The translations under genes and the position numbers were made by a program. The notes below the pieces were generated by a model. That model had not been told where the DNA came from and ran no database searches. It saw nothing but the letters and a program-made list of their open reading frames with translations. Shown here one piece after another: positions 44,731-53,082 of a stretch of 64,000 nucleotides of DNA; position 1 is the stretch's first letter, and each line of letters opens with the position of its first letter. Source of the stretch: Streptomyces cacaoi (GTDB lineage: Bacteria; Actinomycetota; Actinomycetes; Streptomycetales; Streptomycetaceae). The stretch covers positions 124,001 to 188,000 of the forward strand of contig NZ_BJMM01000003.1 of the NCBI RefSeq assembly GCF_006539165.1, in the 5' to 3' direction.

Positions 44731-45459
44731 ATGGTGCGACAGGCGCGGAACGCGCGGGAACGGGCACGCGGTGAACTCACCGCGGCGATCAAGGACGAGG
44801 CGCGCCGGCAGCTCGCCGCCGAGGGCGCGAGCCGGCTCTCGCTGCGTGCGGTGGCGCGCGAGGTGGGCATGGTCTCCTCGGCGCTGTACCGCTACTTCCC
44901 CAGCCGGGACGAGCTGTTGACCGCGCTGATCATCGACGCGTACGACGCCGTGGGCGCGGCCGCCGAACGGGCCCTGGCCGAGGCCGAACAGGCGGGCGAG
45001 CCCTTCGGGGCGCGCTGGCTCGCGGTCTGCCGCACCGTACGGGCCTGGGCGCTCGACCATCCGCACGAGTACGCGCTGCTGTACGGCACGCCCGTCCCGG
45101 GGTACGCGGCCCCGCAGACGACGACGGGCCCGGCGTCGCGGATGCCGTCGGCACTGCTGCGGATCGTGCGGGACGCCCACGCGGCCGGTGAGCTGCGCGA
45201 GCCCGTATCCGGCGGCCCCGCGCCCACGGAGGAGCTGCTGGCGCAGGCCGAACAGCTCGCCGTGCTGCTGGAGATCGCGGTCCCGGCGGCGGCGACGGTC
45301 GAGGTGCTGATCGCCTGGGCGCAGCTGTCCGGCCTGGTGAGCTTCGAGCTGTTCGGCCAGTTCCACGGTGTGGTGGACGCCCGGGACGCACTGTTCGACC
45401 ACGCGGCGGCCGGGCTCGCCACCCGGGTCGGCCTAGCCCCGTCCCCCGGCGTGCGATGA
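44731..45459 (+). CDS. TetR-family regulator with a paired operator array
   Basis: A 242-residue TetR protein. The DNA-binding domain includes GELTAAIKDEARRQLAAEGA then LRAVAREVGMVSSALYRYFP (about residues 14-53), and the ligand domain LDHPHEYALLYGTPVPGYAAP plus GLVSFELFGQFHGVV matches the TetR C-terminal WHG-type domain. No ribosome site precedes the ATG at 44731; GACACT 7 nt upstream and TTGAGC at 17-bp spacing suggest a leaderless mRNA. Four 15-bp palindromes cover the promoter. It is divergent from the F420-type reductase. The ligand is unknown. Confidence 0.92.
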   Translation: MVRQARNARERARGELTAAIKDEARRQLAAEGASRLSLRAVAREVGMVSSALYRYFPSRDELLTALIIDAYDAVGAAAERALAEAEQAGEPFGARWLAVCRTVRAWALDHPHEYALLYGTPVPGYAAPQTTTGPASRMPSALLRIVRDAHAAGELREPVSGGPAPTEELLAQAEQLAVLLEIAVPAAATVEVLIAWAQLSGLVSFELFGQFHGVVDARDALFDHAAAGLATRVGLAPSPGVR

Positions 45460-45529
45460 GCCCCCGGGCCCGCGTACGGAGTGCGGCCCGGGCCGGAAGC
45501 GCGGTGCGGCGCGGCCCCGGCTCGGGGTC

Positions 45530-45577
45530 CGGCCCCCGGCTCAGGCCGCCGACCGGCCCCCGGCTCAGGCCGCCGAC
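45530..45577. repeat. 24-bp tandem duplication at the end of the aldo/keto reductase gene
   Basis: A 24-bp unit beginning CGGCCCCCGGCTCAGGCC is duplicated perfectly at 45530-45553 and 45554-45577. The second copy includes the stop codon of the aldo/keto reductase gene (TCA at 45565-45567 on the plus strand), so the duplication copied the gene terminus into the intergenic region. A further partial copy follows at 45578. Confidence 0.85.
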
Positions 45578-46584
45578 CGGCGCCCGGCGGGGCGACGCCG
45601 GAGAGCCGTATCGATCAGTGCCGGGGGCCGGTACTCCTGGTCGAGCGCGCTGACGTCGGTGCCCGGCGGGACGATCTCGTCGATCCGGTCGAGGAGGTCG
45701 TCGGACAGCTCGACGTCGGCGCCGGCGAGCAGGTCGTCGAGGTGCTCCATGGTGCGCGGGCCGAGGAGCGCGGCGGTGACGCCCGGGTGCGCGACGGCGA
45801 ACGCCATGGCCAGGTGGGTCAGGGGCAGACCTGCCTCCCGCGCGAGCGGGACGAGCTGTTCGACGACGTCGATGCGGCGCTCATCGGTGAGGTGGCGGGA
45901 GAACGGGGCGCGCTTGAGGCCGTTCTCGCTGCCCCTGCGCACCCGGCCGGTCAGCAGGCCCTGGCCGAACGGCCCCCACACCAGGACGCCCATGCCGTAC
46001 TCCTGCGCGACCGGCAGGACCTCCCGCTCGATGCCGCGGTTCAGGACCGAGTACGGCGGCTGCTCGGTGCGGAACCGCTGGAGCCCGGCGCGTTCCGCGA
46101 CCCACTGGGCCTGGACGAGCGTGGAGGCGGGCGTCGTCGAGGAACCGATCGCGCGTACCTTGCCGGCCCTGACGAGGTCGGTCAGGACGGACAGGGTCTC
46201 CTCCAGAGCGGTGTCCGGGTCGGGCCGGTGCAGCTGGTAGACGTCGATGTGGTCGGTGCCGAGCCGGCGCAGGGAGTTCTCGACCGCGGTGGTGATCCAA
46301 CGGCGGGAGGCACCCCTCTCGTTGGGGCCCTCGCCCATGGGCATGCCGGCCTTGGTGGCCAGGACCACCTCGTCGCGACGGCCCGCCAGGGCCTTCCCGA
46401 CGACCTCTTCGGAGTCGCCGTAGCGGTCGGCGGTGTCGATGAGGTTGATCCCTGCGTCGATCGCCTTGTGGATGATCCGGACCGACTCGTCGGGGGCGTT
46501 GCCCATGCTGCCGGCGAACATCAACGTGCCGAGTGCGTAGGGGCTGACCTTGATCCCGGTCCGCCCGAGGTTGCGGTACTTCAT
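45565..46584 (-). CDS. Aldo/keto reductase
   Basis: A 339-residue NADPH-dependent TIM-barrel reductase. The catalytic tetrad is visible as Asp in [14 protein letters not shown], Tyr in the same motif, Lys in [10 protein letters not shown] and His in [11 protein letters not shown]. The cofactor-binding end is [20 protein letters not shown]. It belongs to the YajO/YghZ-like bacterial AKR group that reduces aldehydes and ketones broadly. The ATG at 46584 has CGAAGGAG upstream. It is divergent from the XRE regulator gene, which probably controls it. The C-terminus is arginine-rich and bounded by the 24-bp duplication. Confidence 0.93.
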   Translation of the reverse strand: MKYRNLGRTGIKVSPYALGTLMFAGSMGNAPDESVRIIHKAIDAGINLIDTADRYGDSEEVVGKALAGRRDEVVLATKAGMPMGEGPNERGASRRWITTAVENSLRRLGTDHIDVYQLHRPDPDTALEETLSVLTDLVRAGKVRAIGSSTTPASTLVQAQWVAERAGLQRFRTEQPPYSVLNRGIEREVLPVAQEYGMGVLVWGPFGQGLLTGRVRRGSENGLKRAPFSRHLTDERRIDVVEQLVPLAREAGLPLTHLAMAFAVAHPGVTAALLGPRTMEHLDDLLAGADVELSDDLLDRIDEIVPPGTDVSALDQEYRPPALIDTALRRRPAGRRSAA

Positions 46585-46745
46585 GAACGTGCTCCTTCGG
46601 CGCACACCGGCGGGCTCCCACCGGTCACCGGCGGTCGGCCGGCGCGTCCACCCTTCGCGGGCCGCGGATACCGGGCCAGTGCCTGCCGCAGCCAGTGGAC
46701 CCGGAGTACCAGGACGGGACGCGTCCGAGTGCCGATACTGGGCGG

Positions 46746-47618
46746 ATGAGCGCAACCACGGAGCTCGGCAGGGCCCTGCACGCGTGGCGGGATCGCACGA
46801 CACCGGCCGAGGTCGGCCTCCCGGGCGACGGACGCCGACGCGCCCCGGGCCTACGGCGCGAGGAACTCGCCCTGCTCGCCGGCTTGTCCGTCGATTACCT
46901 GGTGCGGCTCGAACAGGGCAGGTCGACGCATCCGTCCCCGCAGGTGCTGGCCGCGTTGGCTCGGGCGTTGCGGCTGGCGACGGCGGAGCGTGAGCACCTC
47001 TTCGTGCTCGCCGGTCAGCCGGTGCCGGGCCCCGGGCAGGTTTCCGCTCATGTGCCGGCGGGCGTCCAGCGCGTGCTGGACCGGCTGGCCGGTACGCCGC
47101 TGAGCGTGTACGACGCCGCGTGGAACCTCATCACGTGGAATCCGTTGTGGGCCGCGCTGTTCGGTGACCCGCCCGCGCCACGCGGCTTCGCGAGGAACGC
47201 GGTGTGGTGGTCCTTCGTCGAACCGCCCGCCGGATACCCGCAGGCGGTGAGCCGGGGAGAGGGGGACCGCGCGGCCTTCGTTTCCGACCTGCGCGCGGCG
47301 TCGGCGCGTTACCCGCAGGACGCCGGGCCGGCCGCGCTCATCGATGAACTCCGGTACCGAAGCGGTGACTTCGCCGCGCTGTGGGACTCCGGCGCCGTGG
47401 GTGTGCACGCGCCCCTGACCAAGACGGTCCGGCATGCGGGCATCGGTGAGCTGACTCTCGACTGCGACATCCTCGCGGCGCTCGGGACCGACCTGCGGAT
47501 CATGGTCTTCAGCGTGGCGGAGGGCAGCGGGACCGCCGAACGCCTGCGGCTGCTGGAGGTCGTCGGCGCCCGGACGCTGACAGACCAGGATCCGGCCCTG
47601 CCCGCACGACGAACATGA
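46746..47618 (+). CDS. XRE-family regulator with MmyB-like ligand domain
   Basis: A 290-residue regulator. The N-terminal Xre helix-turn-helix GLRREELALLAGLSVDYLVR then LEQGRSTHPSPQVLAALARA (about residues 35-75) is followed by a C-terminal PAS-like MmyB ligand domain (VYDAAWNLITWNPLWAALFG; ELRYRSGDFAALWDSGAVGV) that binds a fatty acid or similar ligand in studied members. Such genes often lie divergent from a short-chain dehydrogenase or aldo/keto reductase that they repress, exactly as here. No ribosome site; GATACT (46734-46739) lies 6 nt before the ATG, so a leaderless transcript is predicted. Confidence 0.92.
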   Translation: MSATTELGRALHAWRDRTTPAEVGLPGDGRRRAPGLRREELALLAGLSVDYLVRLEQGRSTHPSPQVLAALARALRLATAEREHLFVLAGQPVPGPGQVSAHVPAGVQRVLDRLAGTPLSVYDAAWNLITWNPLWAALFGDPPAPRGFARNAVWWSFVEPPAGYPQAVSRGEGDRAAFVSDLRAASARYPQDAGPAALIDELRYRSGDFAALWDSGAVGVHAPLTKTVRHAGIGELTLDCDILAALGTDLRIMVFSVAEGSGTAERLRLLEVVGARTLTDQDPALPARRT

Positions 47619-47703
47619 ACGCCCGGGTGCCGACCTGTTCTCCCCTTCGTGTGCGTCGTGTCGCCGCCTCGACCGCGCGCGTGGCCGGCCGAAGTCCCCA
47701 CGT

Positions 47704-48075
47704 TCACGGGCCGCTGGTGGCGGGCGGCGCGGCGGCCGAGGAGACCATCGTCTCCAGCAGCAGGTCGAGCTTGGCGTGGGCCTCGGCCAGCTGTGCGCGT
47801 CGCTGCTCGATCCGGAGCCGCTGACCGCGCACCTCGTCGATCATGTCGGCGCTGACGTGCCGGGTGGACTCGCACCGCAGGAGAAGGGCGACCGTCCTGC
47901 TCGGCAGCCCGGCGGAGTAGAGGCACTGGATCAGTCGGACCCGCTCCGGCGCGTCCCCGCCGTACACGCGCTGCCCCGTCGGGGAGCGGTCCGCTTCGAG
48001 CAGCCCCTGCTCGTCGTAGTAGCGCAGCGACCGCACGCTGACGCCCGTCGCACGGGAGAGTTCCCCGATTCTCAT
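47704..48075 (-). CDS. MerR-family regulator
   Basis: A 123-residue MerR protein. The winged helix is MRIGELSRATGVSVRSLRYY then DEQGLLEADRSPTGQRVY (residues 1-38), followed by a dimerisation coiled coil DEVRGQRLRIEQRRAQLAEA. The C-terminal effector part is very short, and no metal-binding cysteine cluster is seen, so a small organic signal is likelier than a metal. The ATG at 48075 has GGAGGAGC upstream. It is divergent from a short-chain dehydrogenase whose promoter has the long spacer and central dyad typical for MerR activation. Confidence 0.93.
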   Translation of the reverse strand: MRIGELSRATGVSVRSLRYYDEQGLLEADRSPTGQRVYGGDAPERVRLIQCLYSAGLPSRTVALLLRCESTRHVSADMIDEVRGQRLRIEQRRAQLAEAHAKLDLLLETMVSSAAAPPATSGP

Positions 48076-48095
48076 GCACAGCTCCTCCGGGACGG

Positions 48096-48127
48096 TTGCC
48101 CCTCACACCCGTGTGAGGTCCTACGGT
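48096..48127 (+). promoter_or_regulatory. MerR-type promoter with dyad CCTCACAC-n2-GTGTGAGG
   Basis: A perfect dyad CCTCACAC-CC-GTGTGAGG (48101-48118) lies between TTGCCC (48096-48101) and TACGGT (48122-48127). The spacer of these -35 and -10 like boxes is 20 bp, the overlong spacing that MerR proteins correct by twisting the DNA. The operator is between the divergent merR and SDR starts, so the SDR is the target gene. Confidence 0.8.
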
Positions 48128-48173
48128 CGGCAGCGATCTCGACGCCGGGTTGATTCCCGAGAGAGGACGTGCA

Positions 48174-48890
48174 ATGAGGATCAGCGAGCAGACCGCCTTC
48201 GTGACCGGTGCGAACCGAGGGATCGGACGCGCCTTCGTCTCGGGGCTCCTGGCCCGCGGCGCCGGGAAGGTGTACGCCGGGGTGCGCGATCCACGGTCGG
48301 TGGACGGGGAGTTGGCCCGCGACCCGCGAGTGGAGATCGTGCGCCTGGACATCACCGACTCGGCTCGGATCGCCGATGCCGCCGAGACGGCGAAGGACGT
48401 CTCCGTCCTCGTCAACAACGCCGGTGTCGTCACGTTCGAGTCACTGCTGTCCGGATCGCTGGAGTCGGCCCGCGCACTGTTCGACACGAATGTGTTCGGA
48501 GTCTGGGAGACGACCCGGGCGTTCGCCCCCGCGCTCAGGGAACGGCGGGGCGCCGTCGTGAACGTGCTCTCCGCGATCGCGTGGTTCTCGCCCCCGCAGA
48601 ACGGCGCCTACGCTGCCACGAAGTCCGCGGCGTGGAGCCTCACCAACGGGCTCCGGAGGGAACTCGCCCCCTCCGGGGTGCTGGTGCAGGGCCTGCACTT
48701 CGGCGCGGTGGACACGGACTTCGCCGCCGGGTACACCGGGCCGAAGATCGCTCCGGGCGACGTGGTGAGCGCCTCTCTCCAGGGCCTGGAGGACGACAGG
48801 ACCGAGGTGCTCGTCGACTCCGAGAGCCGAGCGGCGAAGGCGGCCCTGGCCGGTCCTCCCAACGGTTGTGTCCACCAGGTCGAGGGGTGA
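48174..48890 (+). CDS. Short-chain dehydrogenase/reductase
   Basis: A 238-residue classical SDR. The nucleotide motif is TAFVTGANRGIGRAF, followed by LDITDS, the structural LVNNAGV, the catalytic Ser in VVNVLSAIAWFS and Tyr/Lys in YAATKSAAWSLTNGL. It probably uses NADP(H) on a small aldehyde or ketone. The ATG at 48174 has GAGAGGACG upstream. Activation by the divergent MerR protein is strongly suggested by the promoter dyad. The C-terminus after SRAAKAALAG reads slightly unlike the family and is short. Confidence 0.92.
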   Translation: MRISEQTAFVTGANRGIGRAFVSGLLARGAGKVYAGVRDPRSVDGELARDPRVEIVRLDITDSARIADAAETAKDVSVLVNNAGVVTFESLLSGSLESARALFDTNVFGVWETTRAFAPALRERRGAVVNVLSAIAWFSPPQNGAYAATKSAAWSLTNGLRRELAPSGVLVQGLHFGAVDTDFAAGYTGPKIAPGDVVSASLQGLEDDRTEVLVDSESRAAKAALAGPPNGCVHQVEG

Positions 48891-48950
48891 GGAAACGGCT
48901 GCACGGGCGGGCGCTGAGCAGGGAGCGGCGGCTTTCGAGCACGGCGGAAC

Positions 48951-49418
48951 CTACGCGCGGTCCCGCTTGCGGCGCACGTAGAGCTGTTTGCGTACCCGGG
49001 CGACGACCGTGCCGTCCTCGGCGACGACCGTGGACTCGAACCAGGGCAGGGCCTTCGAGCCGTCCGCCGTCGCCCCCCGGATCTCCGCCAGCCGTTCCTC
49101 GGTCAGGGTGAACTCGGCGTAGACGTCGCCCCGTCCGGGGGAGACGTACTCGATCTCGGCGGCCTTGTCCCACACCACGTAGTCCCGGCCCAGCCGGTTG
49201 ACGGCCAGGAGCACCCAGAACGGGTCGTTCATCGAGTAGAGGGAGCCGCCGAACTGGGTGCCGAAGTAGTTCCGGTTGAGGCGGCCGAGGCGGAGCCGTA
49301 CCCGGGCGTGGCTCCAGTCGTCGGCGATGTGGAGGACCCGGATTCCGGCGAACCGGAGGGGCGGCCACCAGCTCAGGGCCCGTCGCAGTCCGCGCGGGGT
49401 GCGCAGCGCCTTGTTCAT
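48951..49418 (-). CDS. DUF4442 hotdog-fold protein (thioesterase-like)
   Basis: A 155-residue hotdog-fold protein of the DUF4442/YiiD-C type, related to acyl-CoA thioesterases. Landmarks are LRLGRLNRNYFGTQFGGSLY, the typical central helix segment SMNDPFWVLLAVNRLG, and YVVWDKAAEIEYVSPGRGDV. Expected role: hydrolysis or binding of a fatty acyl thioester. The ATG at 49418 begins MNKALRTPRG; the longer frame is unsupported. It converges with the SDR gene and lies head to tail with the upstream hydrolase gene at 49486. Confidence 0.85.
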   Translation of the reverse strand: MNKALRTPRGLRRALSWWPPLRFAGIRVLHIADDWSHARVRLRLGRLNRNYFGTQFGGSLYSMNDPFWVLLAVNRLGRDYVVWDKAAEIEYVSPGRGDVYAEFTLTEERLAEIRGATADGSKALPWFESTVVAEDGTVVARVRKQLYVRRKRDRA

Positions 49419-49485
49419 GCCGGGGAACCTACCACGCTTATTACTTGCGGGTAACCGGAGGTGGTGCCGCCCGGGGAGCCGTGCC

Positions 49486-50328
49486 TCAGGCATCCAGGAA
49501 CCCGGCCAGCGGGGCGAGCAGTTCGGCCGGGGCGTCCTCCTGGACCAGGTGTCCGGCGCCCTCGATCAGATGCAGCCGGGCATCGGGCAGCGCCGCCGCC
49601 AGCCGGTGTGCGCGGTCCACCGGGATCCACCGGTCGTCGGTGCCCCAGCACACCAGCACCGGCGGGACGACCTCGCCCAGGCGCTGCTCGATGTCGTCCG
49701 TCCACCGCCGGTCGTTCTGGGCGATCTGCCGGTAGAAGGCCGGGCGGCCCTCCTCGCCCAGCCACGGTGCCGTCAGCCGGGTGAGCACCTCGGGATGCAG
49801 CCCCGGCCCGCCGACGGTCGCGATGTACTCGCGGACGAGCGCCGCGTGCAGGTTGTCCGGGAGCCGGGCGAAGACCTCGGCGTGCTCGGCGATCAGCCGG
49901 TAGGTGGGCGAGCCCCAGGGGGCGAGCGTGACGACATCGGTGAGCGCGAGCCGGGAGAAGCGTGCCCCGTGGAGCAGATGGGCCCGCAGGGCCACGGCGC
50001 CGCCGAAGTCGTGCGCCACCACCGCCGGGCTCTCCAGCCCCCAGTGCTCCAGCAGTCCGGCGAACAGCCGGCCCTGCGCGCCCAGCGAGACGTCCTGCCC
50101 CTCGTACTTGGCGGAGGCGCCGTAGCCCGGCATGTCCCAGACGTACACCTGGTGGCGCGCCGCGAGGGCGCGCGCGAGGCTCCGCCAGACGTACGAGGAC
50201 CAGGGGGTGCCGTGCAGCAGGACGACGGGCGGCAGCCCGGGTGCGCCGAGGCGCGCCCAGCGCACGGTCCCCTGCGGGCTGTCGTAGGTGTGCTCCAGCG
50301 TCCAGTTGTCGTTGTGCATGGGCACCAT
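49486..50328 (-). CDS. Alpha/beta hydrolase with aspartate nucleophile (haloalkane dehalogenase/epoxide hydrolase-like)
   Basis: A 280-residue alpha/beta hydrolase. The oxyanion loop is VVLLHGTPWSSYVWRSL, and the nucleophile elbow is VVAHDFGGAVALR with Asp107 where esterases have Ser. Aspartate at this place is the hallmark of haloalkane dehalogenases, fluoroacetate dehalogenases and epoxide hydrolases. The cap domain includes FYRQIAQNDRRWTDDIEQRL; the acid and His are in VLVCWGTDDRWIP and EGAGHLVQEDAP. Start 50328, with an alternative Met three codons in. The natural substrate is unknown. It precedes the DUF4442 gene on the same strand (67 bp), possibly one transcript. Confidence 0.87.
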   Translation of the reverse strand: MVPMHNDNWTLEHTYDSPQGTVRWARLGAPGLPPVVLLHGTPWSSYVWRSLARALAARHQVYVWDMPGYGASAKYEGQDVSLGAQGRLFAGLLEHWGLESPAVVAHDFGGAVALRAHLLHGARFSRLALTDVVTLAPWGSPTYRLIAEHAEVFARLPDNLHAALVREYIATVGGPGLHPEVLTRLTAPWLGEEGRPAFYRQIAQNDRRWTDDIEQRLGEVVPPVLVCWGTDDRWIPVDRAHRLAAALPDARLHLIEGAGHLVQEDAPAELLAPLAGFLDA

Positions 50329-50406
50329 GCTGGCCGCCGGGCCGGACGCCGAACACTGGCCGGACGGACCACAACCGTCAGGATCCGGCCATCAGATGGG
50401 CCCGTC

Positions 50407-50452
50407 GCTGCCGGTGCCGGTGCCGGTGCCCGTACCGGTACCGATACCGGTC
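50407..50452. repeat. Hexanucleotide repeat (CCGGTG / CCGGTA)
   Basis: About seven head-to-tail hexamers, CCGGTG then CCCGTA, CCGGTA, CCGATA, CCGGTC, in the gap between the MFS stop and the hydrolase start. It is a short microsatellite that can expand by slippage, without coding support. Confidence 0.8.
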
Positions 50453-50475
50453 CGTCCGGCCGGTCGTCGGGCGGG

Positions 50476-51738
50476 TCAGTGTTCCGGCAGGACGGCGTGC
50501 CGGGTGGCCCAGGCGACGGCGGCGGCGAAGGCCGCGAGCAGGGAGACGGTGAGCAGCGCCGCCGTCAGCGAGAGCCAGTCGGCGAGGAAGCCGATGGCGA
50601 CGGGGCCGAGCAGGATGCCGCCGTACCCGAAGGTCGAGGCCGCGGCCACGCCCGAGGGGCCCGCCAGGTCCCCGGCCCGGCCGATCGCGATCGGGAAGAC
50701 GTTGGCCAGCCCCAGCCCGGTGACCACGAACCCGGCGAGCGCGGCCCACACCGAGGGCGCCAGCGAGCCGAGCAGCATCCCCGCGCAGCCCAGCGCCCCG
50801 CCTCCGATGAGCACCCGGCCGGGGCCGAGCCGCTCCAGCAGCGTCGTCCCGGAGAGGCGGCCCACCGTCATCGCTCCCGCGAACACCGAGTAGCCGGCCG
50901 CGGCGACGCCCGCACCCGCGCCGAGGTCATCGGTCAGATGCAGGGCGCTCCAGTCGGCGAGGGCGCCCTCGCCGTAGGCCGTGCACAGGGCGATCAGGCC
51001 CAGCACGGCGACCAGCAGCCGGGCCCGGCCCGTCGGCGCCGTCCGCCGCGCCGGCTGAGCGGGCTGCGCGGGGCGCGTGCGCGGTGCCGAGCGCTCGGCG
51101 CGCGGGAGGTGGTGCCGCAGCAAGGTGGGGGCGGCCAGCAGTGCGACGACCAGACCGAGGGCCGCCAGCAGCGTCAGATGCCGGGTCGGCGTCAGATGCC
51201 CGGCGACGACGCCGCCGAGTGCGGCGCCCAGCATGCCGCCGAGGCTGAACGCGGCGTGGAAGCTCGGCATGACCGGCCGGCGCAGCGCGGCGACGAGGTC
51301 GACCGCCGCGCTGTTCATGGCGACGTTGATGCCGCCGTAGGTCGCACCGAAGACCAGCAGGACGAGGCCGAGCGCGAGCGCGGAGTGGGTCAACGGCGGC
51401 AGTGCCACGCTCAGCGGCAGCAGGACGCCCGAGGCGACCACGACCGGCTGATTGCCGAACCGGGCGCACAGCCTCCCGGTGAGCATCATCGTGGCGACGG
51501 CCCCGGCCGACACCCCGAGCAGGGCGAGCCCCAGCGCGCTGGACGAGGCGCCGGTCTGCGCCTTGACGGCGGGGATGCGGACCACCCAGCCGGCGAAGAC
51601 GAAGCCGTCGAGGGCGAAGTAGACGGTCAGTGCGATGCGGAGGCGGCGCAGCTCCGACGGAGGGGGCGCGGACGGTGAACCGCTGCCGCGCCCCTTCGCG
51701 CCGGCGAGCGCCGACCGTATTTTGTTCAGTGTCGGCAC
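50476..51738 (-). CDS. Major facilitator superfamily transporter
   Basis: A 420-residue MFS protein with 12 predicted transmembrane helices, for example ALTVYFALDGFVFAGWVV, SALGLALLGVSAGAVATMM, SALALGLVLLVFGATYGGI, LLVAVLGLIALCTAYGEGA, YSVFAGAMTVGRLSG and ALLTVSLLAAFAAAVAWAT. The loop after helix 2 carries TGRLCARFGNQPVV, an MFS signature. It is of the YbjJ/fucose-permease-like type; the substrate is unknown. The GTG at 51738 has no ribosome site. TATTCT (51745-51750, minus strand) lies 6 nt upstream. It is divergent from a ROK repressor with only 17 bp between start codons, so the ROK protein is its probable regulator. Confidence 0.9.
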   Translation of the reverse strand: MPTLNKIRSALAGAKGRGSGSPSAPPPSELRRLRIALTVYFALDGFVFAGWVVRIPAVKAQTGASSSALGLALLGVSAGAVATMMLTGRLCARFGNQPVVVASGVLLPLSVALPPLTHSALALGLVLLVFGATYGGINVAMNSAAVDLVAALRRPVMPSFHAAFSLGGMLGAALGGVVAGHLTPTRHLTLLAALGLVVALLAAPTLLRHHLPRAERSAPRTRPAQPAQPARRTAPTGRARLLVAVLGLIALCTAYGEGALADWSALHLTDDLGAGAGVAAAGYSVFAGAMTVGRLSGTTLLERLGPGRVLIGGGALGCAGMLLGSLAPSVWAALAGFVVTGLGLANVFPIAIGRAGDLAGPSGVAAASTFGYGGILLGPVAIGFLADWLSLTAALLTVSLLAAFAAAVAWATRHAVLPEH

Positions 51739-51755
51739 AAAGAGAGAATAGAGGC
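51739..51755. promoter_or_regulatory. 17-bp divergent promoter with interlocked -10 boxes
   Basis: The two GTG starts at 51738 (minus) and 51756 (plus) are separated by AAAGAGAGAATAGAGGC only. Plus strand: GAGAAT (51744-51749) sits 6 nt before GTG. Minus strand: TATTCT (51750-51745) sits 6 nt before GTG. The two -10 boxes share five positions, so only one RNA polymerase can bind at a time and each -35 region must lie inside the other gene. Confidence 0.7.
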
Positions 51756-52982
51756 GTGACCCAGACGCGTACAACAAGGCTGGAGCGAGGGCGCTCGGCA
51801 CTCGGACCCGCACTGGAACTCGTCCACACCGGGCAGGCGCCCACCCGCGCCGTGCTCACCGCCGAACTGGGGGTGACCCGTGCGACGGCCGGAGCGGTCG
51901 CCGCCGAACTGGAGGCGCTCGGGCTCATCACCGTCGACGCCCATCCCACGGCGCCGGTCGGCAGCCAGGGCCGCCCCTCCCACCGGCTGGACGTGAACCC
52001 CTCCGGGCCCGTCGTCCTGGCGGCCCAGGTGCACTCCGACGGGTACCGCGCCGCACTCGTCGGACTCGGCGGCCGCATCGTCGCCACCGCACCCGGCTGC
52101 GGCACCGTGGACGCCGACCCCGCCCAGGTCCTCAGCGAAGTCGTCGCCGCCGGCGCCGAGTTGCTGCGCACCACCGGGCGGCGCTGTGTCGGTGCCGGAC
52201 TCGCCGTGCCCTCAGCCGTCGCCGAACCCGAGGGCACCGCGCTCAATCCGCTGCACCTCGCCTGGCAGGCCGGGGCGCCGGTGCGCGACACCTTCCGCGC
52301 CTGCCTCGCCGACGCCCGGATCCTCTCCGCCGACGGACCCGCCGGCGGTTTCGCCGCCAACGACATCAACGTGGCCGCGCTCGCCGAACACCGGCACGGC
52401 GCCGGCCGGGGCGCGCGCCACCTCCTCGTCGTCGGCACCGGACACCACGGCGTGGGCGGCGCCCTCGTCCTCGACGGCCGCCTGCACACCGGGAGTTCGG
52501 GGCTCGCGCTGGAGGTCGGCCATCTGACCGTCCACCCCGGCGGGCGCCTCTGCCACTGCGGCAGCCGCGGCTGCCTCGACGTCGAGACCGACCCCGCCGC
52601 CCTCTTCGCAGCGGCCGGCCGCAGCCCCGCCCCGGACGCCTCGGCGCTCACCCAGGCCGGCGACCTCGTCCGCGACGAGTACACCACCGACCCCGCCGTA
52701 CGGGAGGCCGCGGCCCTGCTCATCGACCGTCTCGGCCTCGGCCTCGCCGGGCTCGTCAACATCCTCAACCCGGACCGCATCGTGCTCACCGGGCTGCACC
52801 GGGCCCTCGTCGAGGCGGACGGCGAACGGCTGCGCGGTGTCGTCGCCGACGAGAGCCTGTGGGGCCGCAGCGGCAGCGTCCCGGTCGTCCCGAGCGCCCT
52901 GGACCACAACGCCCTCGTCGGCGCCGCCGAACTGGCCTGGCAGCCGGTGCTGGACGACCCGCTCTCGGCGCTCGCCGCCTGA
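51756..52982 (+). CDS. ROK-family transcriptional regulator
   Basis: A 408-residue NagC/XylR-type regulator. The N-terminal winged helix (SALGPALELVHTGQAPTRAV then AELGVTRATAGAVAAELEAL, about residues 13-55) precedes a ROK sugar-binding domain with LLVVGTGHHGVGGALVLDG, LEVGHLTVHPGG and the zinc motif CHCGSRGCLDVE. The ATP-site motif has an altered phosphate-binding loop, so it senses rather than phosphorylates a sugar. The GTG at 51756 is predicted to be leaderless. It should repress the divergent MFS transporter and itself. A hairpin follows. Confidence 0.9.
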   Translation: MTQTRTTRLERGRSALGPALELVHTGQAPTRAVLTAELGVTRATAGAVAAELEALGLITVDAHPTAPVGSQGRPSHRLDVNPSGPVVLAAQVHSDGYRAALVGLGGRIVATAPGCGTVDADPAQVLSEVVAAGAELLRTTGRRCVGAGLAVPSAVAEPEGTALNPLHLAWQAGAPVRDTFRACLADARILSADGPAGGFAANDINVAALAEHRHGAGRGARHLLVVGTGHHGVGGALVLDGRLHTGSSGLALEVGHLTVHPGGRLCHCGSRGCLDVETDPAALFAAAGRSPAPDASALTQAGDLVRDEYTTDPAVREAAALLIDRLGLGLAGLVNILNPDRIVLTGLHRALVEADGERLRGVVADESLWGRSGSVPVVPSALDHNALVGAAELAWQPVLDDPLSALAA

Positions 52983-53020
52983 ACCCGCGGGCCGCAGCCG
53001 GCGATTCCCGTCGGGTGCCA

Positions 53021-53058
53021 CCGGGCCGGGCCGCGGGCGAAAAGCCTTCCCGGCCCGG
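53021..53058 (+). terminator. Terminator after the ROK regulator
   Basis: CCGGGCCGGG (53021-53030) and CCCGGCCCGG (53049-53058) form a perfect 10-bp stem with an 18-nt loop, 39 bases past the ROK stop and just upstream of the GNAT start. Confidence 0.75.
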
Positions 53059-53082
53059 CCCCGGTGGCCGGAGAATGGTCCC

